DNA from: Methylorubrum salsuginis
Lineage (GTDB): Bacteria > Pseudomonadota > Alphaproteobacteria > Rhizobiales > Beijerinckiaceae
Direction of reading: 5' to 3'
DNA: 64,000 bases
Assembly (NCBI RefSeq): GCF_900114375.1
Contig: NZ_FOSV01000003.1
Coordinates: 175,499-239,498, forward strand
A program made the translations under genes and the position numbers. The notes under the pieces were generated by a model that made no database searches, was not told where the DNA came from, and worked only from the letters and a program-made list of their open reading frames with translations. Below, one piece after another: positions 19,276-30,021 of this stretch. Every line of letters starts with the position of its first letter. The stretch's first letter is position 1.

Positions 19276-19386
19276 TCAACCCGCTTGGATGATCAGCGTC
19301 ACGGCGCCGAAGGCCAGCACGGCCAACACGGCCACGGCCATCAGGATCAGCGCCGCGCGCGACTCGCGGAGTTGGTTCTCTTCCAT
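19276..19386 (-). CDS. 36-residue single-span membrane peptide
   Basis: The minus-strand frame starts MEENQLRESRAALILMAVAV and continues LAVLAFGAVTLIIQAG: an acidic-basic head followed by one long hydrophobic helix. It ends 5 bases upstream of the next small minus-strand gene at 19391. The function is unknown. The alternation of charged head and clean hydrophobic segment supports a real gene. Confidence 0.5.
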   Translation of the reverse strand: MEENQLRESRAALILMAVAVLAVLAFGAVTLIIQAG

Positions 19387-19390
19387 AGCC

Positions 19391-19705
19391 TCAGCTTAGG
19401 CGCAGCCGCGGTATCGGGGAAAGCCGATCCGGGCGGTCGTTTCGCCGCGACCGGTCGGCCGCGGGCGTGACGATCACGATGTCCTCGCCGGGCACCGCCT
19501 CGACCGGCGGAACCCAGGGAAGGACGGTCCAGCGGCCGTACCAGTCGGCCGCCACCGAGAAGGCGAAGCGGTGCGTCGGGTCGCAGGCATGGGTGAACGG
19601 CAGAGCCTTCGGATAGGGCCCGCGCCGCGCGGAAAAACCGTCCGAGAACAGGCCGAGCACGGGGGCCGGACGCGCGCGGTCGTCGGAACGGGCGAATGCA
19701 GGCAC
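19391..19705 (-). CDS. Hypothetical protein
   Basis: The 104-residue frame contains THRFAFSVAADWYGRWTVLP followed by WVPPVEAVPGEDIVIVTPAA, a soluble beta-rich segment with several tryptophans and no signal peptide. The C-terminal 20 residues are arginine- and proline-rich. I do not recognise a family. It has a reasonable codon pattern and shares the strand with the small membrane gene at 19276. The region 19706-20004 upstream holds no further gene that I can support. Confidence 0.5.
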   Translation of the reverse strand: MPAFARSDDRARPAPVLGLFSDGFSARRGPYPKALPFTHACDPTHRFAFSVAADWYGRWTVLPWVPPVEAVPGEDIVIVTPAADRSRRNDRPDRLSPIPRLRLS

Positions 19706-20004
19706 GGAAGGAACCTTCGCGAAAACATCGGGGCGGGCCCACCGTGGGCGAGCCGTTTGCGCGTCTCACTGCAAGACCGGAGCCCGCATCCGGCCTGCAC
19801 TGCCGGGCGGGGCGGTGGGCGCGTCGTTTTCCCTGCGCGGACGGGCGCTTCGGGGGCCTGCGCCGAGCTGGTTCGGGGGTTGCGATGGTTAAGCGAAACC
19901 GTCTTCGACCGGGCCGCGATGTCCCGGAACGGGACGGCGGGCGGATCGGGACGGCACGCACGCCCCGATCCGGAACCGATGCCTCGCCTCTCGCAGGACC
20001 GATC

Positions 20005-20151
20005 ATGCAGCCCGTCATCGGCGCGCTCCGGCGCCTCCTCCACCGCCGCTTCGCCCATCTCGGCCTTTTGGGCGCCCTGGCTCTGACCATGACGTGGTGG
20101 TTCATCGTCGCCCGCGGCGTGTGGTGGGCCATCGAGTGGGCGACGGCCTGA
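20005..20151 (+). CDS. 48-residue membrane peptide
   Basis: The frame encodes MQPVIGALRRLLHRRFAHLG followed by a hydrophobic helix with many tryptophans (LALTMTWWFIVARGVWWAIEW). The basic amphipathic head and tryptophan-rich span are like other short inner-membrane proteins. No homologue is recalled. The frame is open for about 100 codons further upstream, but the ATG at 20005 is the first start with a plausible layout. Confidence 0.4.
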   Translation: MQPVIGALRRLLHRRFAHLGLLGALALTMTWWFIVARGVWWAIEWATA

Positions 20152-20335
20152 GCGGCGCTCGGCGCAGACCCCGCGAACGTTCTTTCTAGAGAACGGGCGC
20201 GCAGGAGATGGTTCTTTCTCTCGCGAGGTTTTTTGGAGAAGGCCGTTCCGACGGCGCCCAAAATTGCCCTTGGCGCTCAGGGGAGATGGGCGTTATCGCC
20301 CCTGTCGATGAGCCGGGAGACCCTGCGGCCTCAGC

Positions 20336-20359
20336 TTGACAACGTTCGTTAAAACGAAC
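20336..20359 (+). promoter_or_regulatory. -35-like element and palindrome upstream of the sulfate operon
   Basis: TTGACA (20336-20341) is followed by the inverted repeat GTTCGT-TAAA-ACGAAC (20344-20359), about 55 bases before the sbp start. The overlap of a -35-like hexamer and a 16-base palindrome suggests an operator for a repressor or for a CysB-like regulator. The regulator is not in this window. Confidence 0.4.
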
Positions 20360-20413
20360 ACTCCCTTCGATGACGAGCGGGCGTCGGCGCCCGCCCCACG
20401 GAGGCGAGACGAC

Positions 20414-21457
20414 GTGACTTCAGGCAACCCGACCAGACCCGGCTTCGCCCCGTTCGGACGGGCGGCCCTCTTCGGCCTCGCCCTGGCGCTCGGCAGCGTC
20501 GGCGGCGCGCAGGCGCAGACGGAAATCCTCAACGTCTCCTACGATCCGACCCGCGAACTCTACCGCGAGATCAACGCGGTCTTCGCCGAGGAATGGAAGG
20601 CCAAGACCGGCGAGACCATCACGATCCGCGCGGCCCATGGCGGTTCGGGCGCGCAGGCCCGCACCGTGATCGACGGCATCCCGGCCGACGTGGTGACGCT
20701 CGGCATCCCCTCGGACATCGACGCCATCGCGAAGATTTCGAAGAAGATCCCGGCCGACTGGCGCAGCAAGCTCCCCAACGAGGGCCTGCCCTACACCTCG
20801 ACGGTGGTCTTCCTCGTCCGCAAGGGCAACCCGAAGGCGGTCAAGGACTGGTCGGATCTGGCCAAGCCCGACGTGAAGGTCATCACCCCGAACCCCAAAA
20901 CCTCGGCGGGCGGACGCTGGAACTTCCTCGCCGCCTGGGGCTACGCCTACGAGAAGGAAGGCAAGGACAAGGAGAAGGCCAACGCCTTCGTCGGCAGCTT
21001 CTACAAGAACGTGCCCGTCCTCGACACCGGCGCCCGCGGCTCGACCGTGACCTTCGCCCAGCGCGGCCTCGGCGACGTGCTGCCAACCTGGGAGAACGAG
21101 GCGTTCCTCGTGCTGGAGGAGTTCGGCAAGGACAAGTTCGACATCGTCGTGCCGCCGACCTCGATCTACGCCGAGCCGCCGGTCGCGCTGGTCGATGCCA
21201 ACGTCGACAAGAAGGGCACCCGCAAGCAGGCCGAGGCCTACCTGCAATTCCTCTACAGCGACAAGGCGCAGGCGATCTTCGCCAAGCACCATTACCGCCC
21301 GATCAAGCGCGAAGCGGCCAAGGCCGAGGACCTCGCCCTCCTGCCCGAGATCAAGCTGTTCAAGATCGAGGATGTCCAGGGCTCCTGGGACGACATCCAG
21401 AAGCTGAACTTCGACAATGGCGGTCTGTTCGACCAGCTCAGCAAGGCCGGGCGCTGA
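20414..21457 (+). CDS. sbp: Sulfate/thiosulfate ABC transporter periplasmic binding protein
   Basis: The 347-residue protein has a signal peptide ending at GGAQAQ-TEIL and the Sbp/CysP family sequence: LNVSYDPTRELYREINAVF near the mature N-terminus, HGGSGAQARTVIDG, and PNPKTSAGGRWNFLAAWGYA. It captures sulfate (possibly thiosulfate) in the periplasm for the CysTWA permease. The GTG at 20414 is chosen because GGAGGCGAG lies about 6-12 bases upstream and gives a normal signal peptide. A TTG 78 bases earlier would add an atypical leader. Four bases separate it from cysT. Confidence 0.95.
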   Translation: MTSGNPTRPGFAPFGRAALFGLALALGSVGGAQAQTEILNVSYDPTRELYREINAVFAEEWKAKTGETITIRAAHGGSGAQARTVIDGIPADVVTLGIPSDIDAIAKISKKIPADWRSKLPNEGLPYTSTVVFLVRKGNPKAVKDWSDLAKPDVKVITPNPKTSAGGRWNFLAAWGYAYEKEGKDKEKANAFVGSFYKNVPVLDTGARGSTVTFAQRGLGDVLPTWENEAFLVLEEFGKDKFDIVVPPTSIYAEPPVALVDANVDKKGTRKQAEAYLQFLYSDKAQAIFAKHHYRPIKREAAKAEDLALLPEIKLFKIEDVQGSWDDIQKLNFDNGGLFDQLSKAGR

Positions 21458-21461
21458 CCTC

Positions 21462-22316
21462 ATGGTCGAGCCTCCCCGTCCAAGGCGGCGCTTCCGCCAG
21501 CGCAGCGTGATCCCCGGCTTCGGGCTCACGCTCGGCTACACCCTCACCTGCCTCGGCGTGATCGTGCTCCTGCCGCTAGCGGCGCTCGTCGCCAAGGCCG
21601 CCGGGCTCGGCCCGGCGGGCATCTGGGCGGTCGCCACCGATCCGCGGGTGGCGAGCGCGCTGCGCGTCAGCTTCGGCGTGTCGCTGCTGGCAGCCCTCAC
21701 GGCCTCGATCTTCGGCGGCATCGTCGCCTGGGTGCTGACCCGCTACGAGTTCCCCGGCCGCAAGCTCGCGGACGCGGTGGTGGACCTGCCCTTCGCCCTG
21801 CCGACCGCGGTCGCCGGCATCGCGCTCGCCTCCCTCTACGCCCCGAACGGACCGTTGGGGGCGCAGCTCCTCAAGGTCGGCATCGAGGCGGCCTACACCC
21901 CGGTCGGCATCTTCATCGCCATGGTGTTCATCGGCCTGCCGTTCGCCGTGCGCACGGTGCAGCCGCTGATCGCCGAGATCGACAAGGAAGTGGAGGAGGC
22001 TTCCGCCATCCTCGGCGCCTCGCGCGTCGCGACGCTGACCAAGGTGGTGCTGCCGCCCCTCATCCCGGCGGTGCTGACGGGCTTCGCGCTCGCCTTCGCC
22101 CGAGGTGTGGGCGAGTACGGCTCGATCATCTTCATCGCCGGCAACCTGCCCTACGTCTCCGAGATCGCACCGCTCTTGATCGTCATCAAGCTCTCGGAAT
22201 TCGACTACGAGGGCGCCAGCGCCATCGCGGTGATCATGCTCGGCATCTCGTTCCTGACGCTGCTCGCCATCAATCTGGTCCAGGCCTGGAGCCGTCGGAG
22301 ATTCGGCTATGTCTGA
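21462..22316 (+). CDS. cysT: Sulfate ABC transporter permease CysT
   Basis: The 284-residue inner-membrane permease has six hydrophobic segments and the sulfate-permease EAA loop [20 protein letters not shown]. It forms the translocation channel with CysW. It begins 4 bases after sbp and its end overlaps cysW by 8 bases, as expected for a tightly coupled operon. Normal length (about 280). Confidence 0.95.
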   Translation: MVEPPRPRRRFRQRSVIPGFGLTLGYTLTCLGVIVLLPLAALVAKAAGLGPAGIWAVATDPRVASALRVSFGVSLLAALTASIFGGIVAWVLTRYEFPGRKLADAVVDLPFALPTAVAGIALASLYAPNGPLGAQLLKVGIEAAYTPVGIFIAMVFIGLPFAVRTVQPLIAEIDKEVEEASAILGASRVATLTKVVLPPLIPAVLTGFALAFARGVGEYGSIIFIAGNLPYVSEIAPLLIVIKLSEFDYEGASAIAVIMLGISFLTLLAINLVQAWSRRRFGYV

Positions 22317-23205
22317 GGCCGTCGCCCCCTTTCCCGACACACGGGACGACACCATCCGCCCGCCGCAGAGCGTGGTGACCGAGCGGCCTTACGTCCGCTG
22401 GCTCCTGATCGCGGTGGCGCTGGCCTTCCTGGCGCTGTTCCTCGTTCTGCCGCTGATCACGGTGTTCGCCCAGGCGCTCGCCAAGGGCTGGGGGGCGTAT
22501 CTCGCCGCCTTCACCGAGCCGGACGCGCAATCCGCGATCCGCCTGACGCTGACGGTCGCGGCCATCGCGGTGCCGTTCAACCTCGTCTTCGGCGTAGCGG
22601 CGGCCTGGGCCATCGCGAAATTCGAGTTCCGCGGCAAGAACCTGCTCGTGACGCTGATCGACCTGCCGTTCTCGGTCTCGCCGGTCGTCTCGGGTCTGAT
22701 CTACGTGCTGGTGTTCGGCTCGCGCGGCCTGTTCGGCCCGTTCCTGGTCGAGCACGACATCCAGATCATCTTCGCGGTGCCGGGCATCGTGCTCGCCACC
22801 GTGTTCGTCACCTTCCCCTTCGTGGCCCGCCAGCTGATCCCGCTGATGCAGGAACAGGGAACCGCGGAGGAGGAAGCCGCGCTGACGCTCGGCGCTTCCG
22901 GCTGGCACGCCTTCCGGACGGTGACGCTCCCCAACATTCGCTGGGGCCTGCTCTACGCGGTCCTGCTCTGCAACGCCCGGGCGATGGGCGAGTTCGGCGC
23001 GGTCTCGGTGGTCTCCGGCCACATCCGGGGGCTGACCAACACGCTGCCGCTGCACGTGGAGATCCTCTACAATGAGTACAACTTCGTTGCCTCTTTCGCC
23101 GTCGCCTCCCTCCTTGCCGGCCTCGCTCTTGTCACCCTCGCCATCAAATCCTTCCTCGAATGGCGCTACGCCGACGACATCGCGGCGGGGACACGGCGCC
23201 ACTGA
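22309..23205 (+). CDS. cysW: Sulfate ABC transporter permease CysW
   Basis: The 298-residue permease has about six membrane spans and the EAA loop [40 protein letters not shown] and [20 protein letters not shown] match CysW. It pairs with CysT in the sulfate importer. It overlaps cysT by 8 bases and is followed 13 bases later by cysA. Confidence 0.95.
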   Translation: MSEAVAPFPDTRDDTIRPPQSVVTERPYVRWLLIAVALAFLALFLVLPLITVFAQALAKGWGAYLAAFTEPDAQSAIRLTLTVAAIAVPFNLVFGVAAAWAIAKFEFRGKNLLVTLIDLPFSVSPVVSGLIYVLVFGSRGLFGPFLVEHDIQIIFAVPGIVLATVFVTFPFVARQLIPLMQEQGTAEEEAALTLGASGWHAFRTVTLPNIRWGLLYAVLLCNARAMGEFGAVSVVSGHIRGLTNTLPLHVEILYNEYNFVASFAVASLLAGLALVTLAIKSFLEWRYADDIAAGTRRH

Positions 23206-23218
23206 CCGGAGCGGCGAC

Positions 23219-24265
<1,047 letters not shown>

Positions 24266-24283
24266 GCGGACGCGCCGCGCATT

Positions 24284-24306
24284 CTCCTCCCCCTTGCGGG
24301 GAGGAG
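24284..24306. terminator. Short palindrome, probable bidirectional terminator
   Basis: CTCCTCCCC-CTTG-CGGGGAGGAG forms a strong hairpin between the convergent cysA and yqgE genes. The same CCTCCCC...GGGGAGG palindrome occurs at 49401-49419. Confidence 0.5.
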
Positions 24307-24313
24307 GGCCGTG

Positions 24314-24922
24314 TTACGCCCGCCCGGCTTCCGCCGACAGCATCAGCGGATCGACCCCCAAGCCCCGCAGCGCCTGATCGTACTTGGTGCCGAGTCCGGC
24401 GCCGAAGATCAGCTCCGGGTCGGCCGGGCAATTGAGCCAGCCGTTGGCCATGATCTCGTTCTCGAGCTGGCCCGCCTGCCAGCCGGCGTAACCCAGCGCC
24501 AGCACCGCGTTCGACGGCCCCTTGCCGTCGGCGATGGCGCGAAGAATCTCCACCGTCGCGGTCAGGCACACGCCCTCGTCGATCTGCAGCGTCGACTGGT
24601 CGATGTGGAAGTCGGCGGTGTGGAGCACGAAGCCGCGCTTGGCGTCGACCGGACCGCCCATCAGCACCGGCATGTGGCCGACCCGCTCGCGCAGGCGGAT
24701 CGCATCGGATTCGCTGGCGATGTCGAGCTGGATCAGCAGGTCCGGCATGCTGAGGTCGGCCACCGGCTTGTTGACGATGATGCCCATGGCGCCGTCCGCC
24801 GAGTGGGCGCAGAGATAGATCACCGAGCGCGCGAAACGCTCGTCGCCGATGCCCGGCATGGCGACCAGGAACTGGCCGTCGAGATAGGCCGGATCTTTGA
24901 GGGGCGAGGCGGGACGCTGCAT
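24314..24922 (-). CDS. YqgE/AlgH family protein (UPF0301)
   Basis: The 202-residue protein matches the AlgH/YqgE family throughout: [25 protein letters not shown], then [30 protein letters not shown] and [20 protein letters not shown]. The family is conserved across Proteobacteria without a settled function. The Pseudomonas member was proposed to affect alginate regulation. It converges with cysA, with a palindrome between them. Confidence 0.9.
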   Translation of the reverse strand: MQRPASPLKDPAYLDGQFLVAMPGIGDERFARSVIYLCAHSADGAMGIIVNKPVADLSMPDLLIQLDIASESDAIRLRERVGHMPVLMGGPVDAKRGFVLHTADFHIDQSTLQIDEGVCLTATVEILRAIADGKGPSNAVLALGYAGWQAGQLENEIMANGWLNCPADPELIFGAGLGTKYDQALRGLGVDPLMLSAEAGRA

Positions 24923-25091
24923 GGCCCCATGCTAATCCGCCTTGGAGCGTTGATCCATAAGCCAAACGCGCGCGTTCGCCCGCCTCGACAGGGGGCGGCC
25001 CCGCGTCTAACGCTGGCCGGGCACAAGTGGGACATCCCACTCAAGATCCTGCCGGCAAGATCTTACCGGACCGGATGCGAGGAGAGCACGG

Positions 25092-25574
25092 ATGACGATT
25101 CAGGTCGGCGATCACCTGCCCCAGGTCACCTTCCGGGTGAGCGGCCCCGACGGCCCGCAAGCCAAGACCACCGACGATCTGTTCAAGGGCCGCCGCGTCG
25201 TGCTGATCGGCGTGCCCGGCGCCTTCACCCCGGCCTGTCACCGCAACCACCTGCCGGGCTACGTCACGAACCGCGAGGCGATCCTGGCCCGCGGCATCGA
25301 CGCCATCGCGGTCACCTCGGTCAACGACGTGTTCGTCCTGAACGCGTGGCAGCAGCAGAGCGGCGCCGAGGGCATCGAGTTCCTGGCCGACGGCAACGCC
25401 GAATTCGCCAAGGCCACCGGCCTGGAGATGGACGGCACCGGCTTCGGCCTCGGCACCCGCTCGCAGCGCTACGCCATGCTGGTGGATGACGGCGTGGTGC
25501 GGGTGCTCAACGTCGAGGACACCCCGTCCAAGGCGGAGATCTCGGGCGCGGAAGCGCTGCTGAAGGTGATCTGA
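25092..25574 (+). CDS. Peroxiredoxin of the Prx5 type
   Basis: The 160-residue redoxin has the Prx5 signature PGAFTPACHRNHLPGY with peroxidatic Cys49. It reduces H2O2 and organic peroxides, using glutaredoxin/glutathione or thioredoxin as electron donor. GMEMDGTGFG-like and RSQRYAMLVDDG segments match the family. It is a free-standing gene (no fused glutaredoxin domain). The ATG has GAGGAGAG about 5-12 bases upstream. In many Rhizobiales a Prx5 gene lies near ispH-thrB-rnhA. Here it converges with thrB. Confidence 0.92.
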   Translation: MTIQVGDHLPQVTFRVSGPDGPQAKTTDDLFKGRRVVLIGVPGAFTPACHRNHLPGYVTNREAILARGIDAIAVTSVNDVFVLNAWQQQSGAEGIEFLADGNAEFAKATGLEMDGTGFGLGTRSQRYAMLVDDGVVRVLNVEDTPSKAEISGAEALLKVI

Positions 25575-25586
25575 TCAGGCTCCAAG

Positions 25587-25640
25587 CCCTCTCCCCTCCC
25601 GATCTCGGGCCTGCCCGATATCCGTTGGGGGGAGGGTTTT
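25587..25640 (+). terminator. Terminator after the Prx5 gene
   Basis: CCCTCTCCCC pairs imperfectly with GGGGGGAGGG around an inner hairpin CGGGC-CT-GCCCG and is followed by TTTT. It lies between the convergent peroxiredoxin and thrB genes. Confidence 0.55.
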
Positions 25641-26604
25641 ACCCCGCCCACCCATAATCCCGCGCGTTCTTCGCTTCGCGATGGAACGCCAGCCGCCGGT
25701 CGTATTCCAGCGGATTCTTCGGCTGCACCAGGGCGCCCTTCGGCACGTTGAGCCAATCGACCAGCCGCGTCAGCATGAACCGCATCGCCGCGCCGCGTGC
25801 CAGGATCGGCAGCGCCGCGACTTCCGCCGGTTCCAGCCGCCGCACCGCATCGTAGCCCGAGATCATCGCGCCGGCCTTGTCGCGGTGAAAGGTGCCGTCG
25901 GCATCGAAACACCACGCGTTGAGGCTGATGGCGAGGTCGTAGGCGAAGGCGTCCGTGCAGGCGAAGTAGAAGTCGATCAGCCCCGACACGTCGTCGCCGA
26001 TGAAGAACACGTTGTCGGTGAAGAGGTCGGCGTGGATCACACCCGTCGGCAGACCCTGCGGCCAGGAGGCTTCCAGCACGTCGAGGTCGGCCCGGGTGCG
26101 CGCGGCGAGACCGGGCGCCACCGTGTCGGCCTGGGCTTCCGCCTGATCGAACAGCGGGCGCCATGCCCCGACGGACAGGTTGTTCTCGCGCCGCATGGGA
26201 AAGTCGCGGCCGGCTTCGTGCAGCCCGGCCAGAGCGGCGCCGAGCGCCCGGCAATGCTCGGCGTTGGGACGGCTCAGCGAGACGCCGTCGAGAAAGGTCA
26301 CGATGGCGGCCGGCCGGCCGCAGAGGTGCCCGAGCGCGGTGCCGGCGCGGTTGCGCACCGGCTGCGGGCAGGCGAGCCCGGCGCGGGCGAGATGCCCCAT
26401 CAGATTGATGAAGAACGGCAATTCGGCCTCGTTCACCCGCTTCTCGTAGAGGGTGAGGATGAAGTTGCCGGCTTCGGTGTGCAGGAAGAAGTTCGAGTTC
26501 TCGACGCCCTCGGCGATGCCCTTGCACGAGAGCAGGTCGCCGATCTCGTACTGGCTGAGGAAGGCGCGCAGCGCCTCGTCGGAAACGTCGGTGTAGACCG
26601 CCAC
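25639..26604 (-). CDS. thrB: Homoserine kinase (aminoglycoside-phosphotransferase fold)
   Basis: The 321-residue protein phosphorylates homoserine in threonine biosynthesis. It is the APH/choline-kinase-like homoserine kinase, typical of Alphaproteobacteria, and not the GHMP type. The N-terminus MAVYTDVSDEALRAFLSQYE and IAEGVENSNFFLHTEAGNFI are characteristic. The catalytic Brenner motif VIHADLFTDNVFF (about residue 190) and the metal-binding DFYFACTDAFAYDLA are intact. It is downstream of ispH on the same strand, with a terminator-like hairpin between them. The rnhA gene that often follows thrB in Rhizobiales is absent here. Confidence 0.92.
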   Translation of the reverse strand: MAVYTDVSDEALRAFLSQYEIGDLLSCKGIAEGVENSNFFLHTEAGNFILTLYEKRVNEAELPFFINLMGHLARAGLACPQPVRNRAGTALGHLCGRPAAIVTFLDGVSLSRPNAEHCRALGAALAGLHEAGRDFPMRRENNLSVGAWRPLFDQAEAQADTVAPGLAARTRADLDVLEASWPQGLPTGVIHADLFTDNVFFIGDDVSGLIDFYFACTDAFAYDLAISLNAWCFDADGTFHRDKAGAMISGYDAVRRLEPAEVAALPILARGAAMRFMLTRLVDWLNVPKGALVQPKNPLEYDRRLAFHREAKNARDYGWAG

Positions 26605-26630
26605 GGCTGTCGCTTCGCGTCAGGATCGAC

Positions 26631-26658
26631 AAAGGAAAGGGGCGCCGTAGGCGCCCCT
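26631..26658 (-). terminator. Terminator after ispH
   Basis: On the minus strand GGGGCGCC-TAC-GGCGCCCC is followed by TTTCCTTTG, between the ispH stop and the thrB start. It may reduce readthrough into thrB. Confidence 0.6.
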
Positions 26659-26696
26659 GGGATCGTGACCGGCCGAGCCGGCGTGGCCCGAAAAGA

Positions 26697-27719
26697 CTAC
26701 TCGGCCGCTTCGCTGCGCAGCTCGCGCGGCAGCGGGAAGGACATGTCCTCGATCGTCACCGAGACCTGATCCACCGTCACGTCGAAACGGGCGGCGAAGG
26801 CGTCGATGATCTCTTCCACCAGCACCTCGGGGGCCGAAGCACCCGCGGTGAGGCCGAGGCGGCGGACATCCTTGAAGGCGTCCCAGTCGATCTCCTCCGC
26901 CCGCAGGACGAGGCGGGTGATCGGGCAGCCGGCCCGCTCGGCGACCTCGCGCAGGCGCTGCGAATTCGAGGAATTGGAGGAGCCGACGACGATCAGGGCA
27001 TCGACCCGCGGCGCGACTTCCTTGACCGCTTCCTGGCGGTTGGTGGTGGCGTAGCAGATGTCGTCCTTGTGAGGGCCGTGGATCGCCGGGAACTTGGCCT
27101 TCAGCGCCTCGACGATGTGCTTGGTGTCGTCGATCGACAGCGTCGTCTGCGTCACCCAGGCGAGCGCCTGCTCGGCGGGCGGGTTGAGCGCCTCGATCTG
27201 GTCAATGTCCTCGACCAGCGTGATCGAGCCCTTTGGCAGCTGGCCCATGGTGCCCACGACCTCCGGATGGCCGGAATGGCCGACGAGCAGGACGTGGCGC
27301 CCGCGCTTGTGGTGGATCTCGGCCTCGCGGTGGACCTTAGTCACCAGGGGGCAGGTGGCGTCGATGGTGGTGAGCCCGCGGCTGACGGCGTTCTGCGGCA
27401 CGGTCTTGGCGACGCCGTGGGCGGAGAAGATGACCGGGGCGCCGCTGTCGGGCACCTCGTCCAGCTCGCGGACGAACACCGCGCCCTTCCGCTTCAGCGT
27501 CTCGACCACGTACTTGTTGTGGACGATCTCGTGGCGGACATAGACCGGCGCGCCGTAGATCGCGAGCGCACGCTCCACGACATCGATCGCCCGCACCACG
27601 CCGGCGCAGAAGCCGCGCGGGGCGCAGAGCAGGATTTCCAGCGGCGGCTTGTCGCCCGTCACGGCCGGATGCGGGACCCTGTTCGGGTCGGCGGTCAGGT
27701 TGATGGTATCGGCGCTCAT
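26697..27719 (-). CDS. ispH: 4-hydroxy-3-methylbut-2-enyl diphosphate reductase
   Basis: The 340-residue iron-sulfur enzyme makes IPP and DMAPP in the last step of the MEP isoprenoid pathway, which feeds carotenoid, hopanoid and quinone synthesis in this pigmented group. Cluster-binding cysteines are visible in APRGFCAGV, in DATCPLVTK and in the C-terminal ERAGCPITR region. HGVAKTVP and [10 protein letters not shown] are also conserved. The N-terminus is placed at [14 protein letters not shown], whose ATG is at 27719. A longer start would add an unusual 13 residues. Confidence 0.95.
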   Translation of the reverse strand: MSADTINLTADPNRVPHPAVTGDKPPLEILLCAPRGFCAGVVRAIDVVERALAIYGAPVYVRHEIVHNKYVVETLKRKGAVFVRELDEVPDSGAPVIFSAHGVAKTVPQNAVSRGLTTIDATCPLVTKVHREAEIHHKRGRHVLLVGHSGHPEVVGTMGQLPKGSITLVEDIDQIEALNPPAEQALAWVTQTTLSIDDTKHIVEALKAKFPAIHGPHKDDICYATTNRQEAVKEVAPRVDALIVVGSSNSSNSQRLREVAERAGCPITRLVLRAEEIDWDAFKDVRRLGLTAGASAPEVLVEEIIDAFAARFDVTVDQVSVTIEDMSFPLPRELRSEAAE

Positions 27720-28122
27720 GATCCGGCGGATGTGGAGAGGGGTGGCCGGGTCTGTCAACAGCGGCCAGCCCGAAAGCCGCGACAGGGTTGGGAGGCCTGT
27801 CCGTTACGCAACACATAGCACGTTCGGCGCCGGGCGTGACCCCCGCCCACGCAACACCCTCAAGCAACTCCCAACGGCAGCCGACCGAATCGAGCGGCAG
27901 CCCCGTATGGCCGGGCGCGAAGGGCGCCCCGCGCAGCGGCCTCGGCTGTTGCCCAGGCGTCTCACGGAGCGAGCAGCCCAAGCCCGCGGACGCGGGCGCC
28001 GGCGCTTGAGGCCAACAGAACGTCAAGTGACGAAGGACACGCGAATCGGCCTCGCGGCTTCGGGCCGTGCGGGATAAGGGGAAGGTTCTTCCTTTCATCC
28101 CGCGAAGCAACCCAAGGCTTCC
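27720..28122. other. 403-base divergent intergenic region
   Basis: This lies between the divergent ispH and CPA2 antiporter genes. It must hold both promoters. No convincing gene, hairpin or repeat was seen; short frames here look like GC-rich noise. Confidence 0.5.
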
Positions 28123-30021
28123 ATGGCGAGCGCCGCGACCCACGCCAGCTTCCTGCCGCCGGTGCTGACCTTCCTGTCGGCGGCGGTGATCGGCGTGCCG
28201 ATCGTGCGGCTGCTGGGGCAGAGCGCGGTGCTGGGCTATCTCGTGGCCGGCGTCGTCATCGGCCCGGCCGGACTCTCGCTCATCGCCGAACCGGAGACCG
28301 CGGCGAGCGTCGCCGAGATCGGCGTGGTGCTGCTCTTGTTCATCGTCGGGTTGGAGCTGGAACTCTCCCGCCTCGTCTCGATGCGCCGCGATATCTTTGG
28401 CCTCGGCACCGCGCAGCTGGCGCTTTGCTCGCTGGCGCTGGCCGGCGCCGGCCTCGCCTTCGGCCTGACGCCCGCCGCGGCCACCGTCGTCGGCATCGCG
28501 CTGGCGCTCTCGGCCACCGCCGTGGCGCTGCAACTCCTCGAAGAACGCGGCGACCTCGGCAGCGCCTACGGGGGGCGCTCCTTCGCGGTGCTGCTGCTGC
28601 AGGACATCTCGGTGGTGGCGATCCTGGCGCTGCTGCCGCTCTTGGCCACGGCCGGCGCCACGCCGAAGGACGGCTGGCTCGACGAGGGCCTGCGCTCGAC
28701 GGGGCGCGCCGCCGCCGCGGTGGCCGGCGTGGTGATCGTCGGGCGCTACGGCCTCAACCCGTTCTTCCGCCTGCTCGCCGCCGCCGGCGGGCGCGAGGTG
28801 ATGACGGCGGCCGCCCTCCTCGTCGTGCTCGGCACCGCCATGGTGATGGAGCGGGCCGGGCTTTCCATGGCGATGGGGGCGTTCCTGGCCGGCGTGATGC
28901 TCGCCGAATCGAACTTCCGCCATCAGCTGGAGGCCGATATCGAGCCGTTCCGCGGCATGCTGCTCGGCCTGTTCTTCATGAGCGTTGGCATGTCGATCGA
29001 CGGCAACTTGCTGGCCCACCACTGGGCCGCGCTGATCGGGGCGACGCTGGCGGCCATCGCGGTCAAGGTCGTGCTGGTGGCCGGGCTGTTCCGGCTGTTC
29101 GGCTCGCCCTGGCTCGACGCCGTGCGCGGCGCGGCCGTGCTGGCGCCGGCCGGCGAGTTCGCCTTCGTGATCCTGCCGGCGGCGGCCGACCTGCGCATCC
29201 TCGAAGGGAACGTCCCCCGCTTCTGCGTGGCGCTCGCGGCCCTCACCATGCTGGTCGGGCCGATCATCGCCAAGGGCCTGGACATGCTCTTCGCCCGCCG
29301 CTCGGGCGAGGCGCAGCCGCCCTCGGATGTCGGGGATGTGGCGGAATCCGGCGACACCCGCGTCCTCGTCGTCGGCTTCGGCCGCTTCGGCCAGATCCTG
29401 GCGCAGGTGCTGCTGGCGGAAGGCATCAGCATCACCGTGATCGACAAGGATGTCGGCCAGATCCGCGCGGCGACGAGCTTCGGCTTCCGCATCTATTACG
29501 GTGACGGCACCCGTCTCGACGTGCTGCGCGCCTCGGGGCTGGCCAAGGCCGACCTCATCTGCATCTGCATCGACGATCCGGACGCCGCGACCAAGATCGT
29601 CGACATCGTCCATGAGGAATTCGCCAACGTGCGCACCTACGTGCGCGCCTACGACCGCACCCACGCCATCGCGCTGATGAACCGCGACGTCGATTTTCAG
29701 CTGCGCGAGACGGTCGAATCGGCTCTCGGCTTCGGCCGGGCGACGCTGGAGGGGCTCGGGCTCTCGGCCGAGGCCGCCGCGCGCCGGGTCGAGGACGTGC
29801 GCAAGCGCGACGTCGCCCGCCTCGTCCTGCAACAGGCCGGCGCGATGCCGGACGGCTCCGGCTGGCTGCGGGGCACGCCGGAGATGCGCCCCGAGCCGCT
29901 CACCGCGCCGACGCGGCCCTCGCGGGCGCTCTCGGCCGAGACCCGCGGCCTGATCGAGACGCAGCGCCACGAGGCCGCCACCCGGGTGCTGGAGCCGGAG
30001 GATTCGCAGCGGGATGCCTGA
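28123..30021 (+). CDS. CPA2-family monovalent cation:proton antiporter with TrkA-N domain
   Basis: The 632-residue protein has an N-terminal Na+/H+-exchanger domain (about residues 10-385, 12 or so spans, with LLLFIVGLELELSRLVSMRR and GAFLAGVMLAESNFRHQLEA). A RCK/TrkA-N Rossmann domain follows (about 408-525; VLVVGFGRFGQILAQVLLAE, VIDKDVGQIRAA). This is the architecture of KefB/KefC potassium efflux systems, which in E. coli are gated by glutathione adducts. The specific ion is not determinable. It overlaps the downstream MATE gene by 8 bases, so the two are probably co-translated. Confidence 0.9.
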   Translation: MASAATHASFLPPVLTFLSAAVIGVPIVRLLGQSAVLGYLVAGVVIGPAGLSLIAEPETAASVAEIGVVLLLFIVGLELELSRLVSMRRDIFGLGTAQLALCSLALAGAGLAFGLTPAAATVVGIALALSATAVALQLLEERGDLGSAYGGRSFAVLLLQDISVVAILALLPLLATAGATPKDGWLDEGLRSTGRAAAAVAGVVIVGRYGLNPFFRLLAAAGGREVMTAAALLVVLGTAMVMERAGLSMAMGAFLAGVMLAESNFRHQLEADIEPFRGMLLGLFFMSVGMSIDGNLLAHHWAALIGATLAAIAVKVVLVAGLFRLFGSPWLDAVRGAAVLAPAGEFAFVILPAAADLRILEGNVPRFCVALAALTMLVGPIIAKGLDMLFARRSGEAQPPSDVGDVAESGDTRVLVVGFGRFGQILAQVLLAEGISITVIDKDVGQIRAATSFGFRIYYGDGTRLDVLRASGLAKADLICICIDDPDAATKIVDIVHEEFANVRTYVRAYDRTHAIALMNRDVDFQLRETVESALGFGRATLEGLGLSAEAAARRVEDVRKRDVARLVLQQAGAMPDGSGWLRGTPEMRPEPLTAPTRPSRALSAETRGLIETQRHEAATRVLEPEDSQRDA

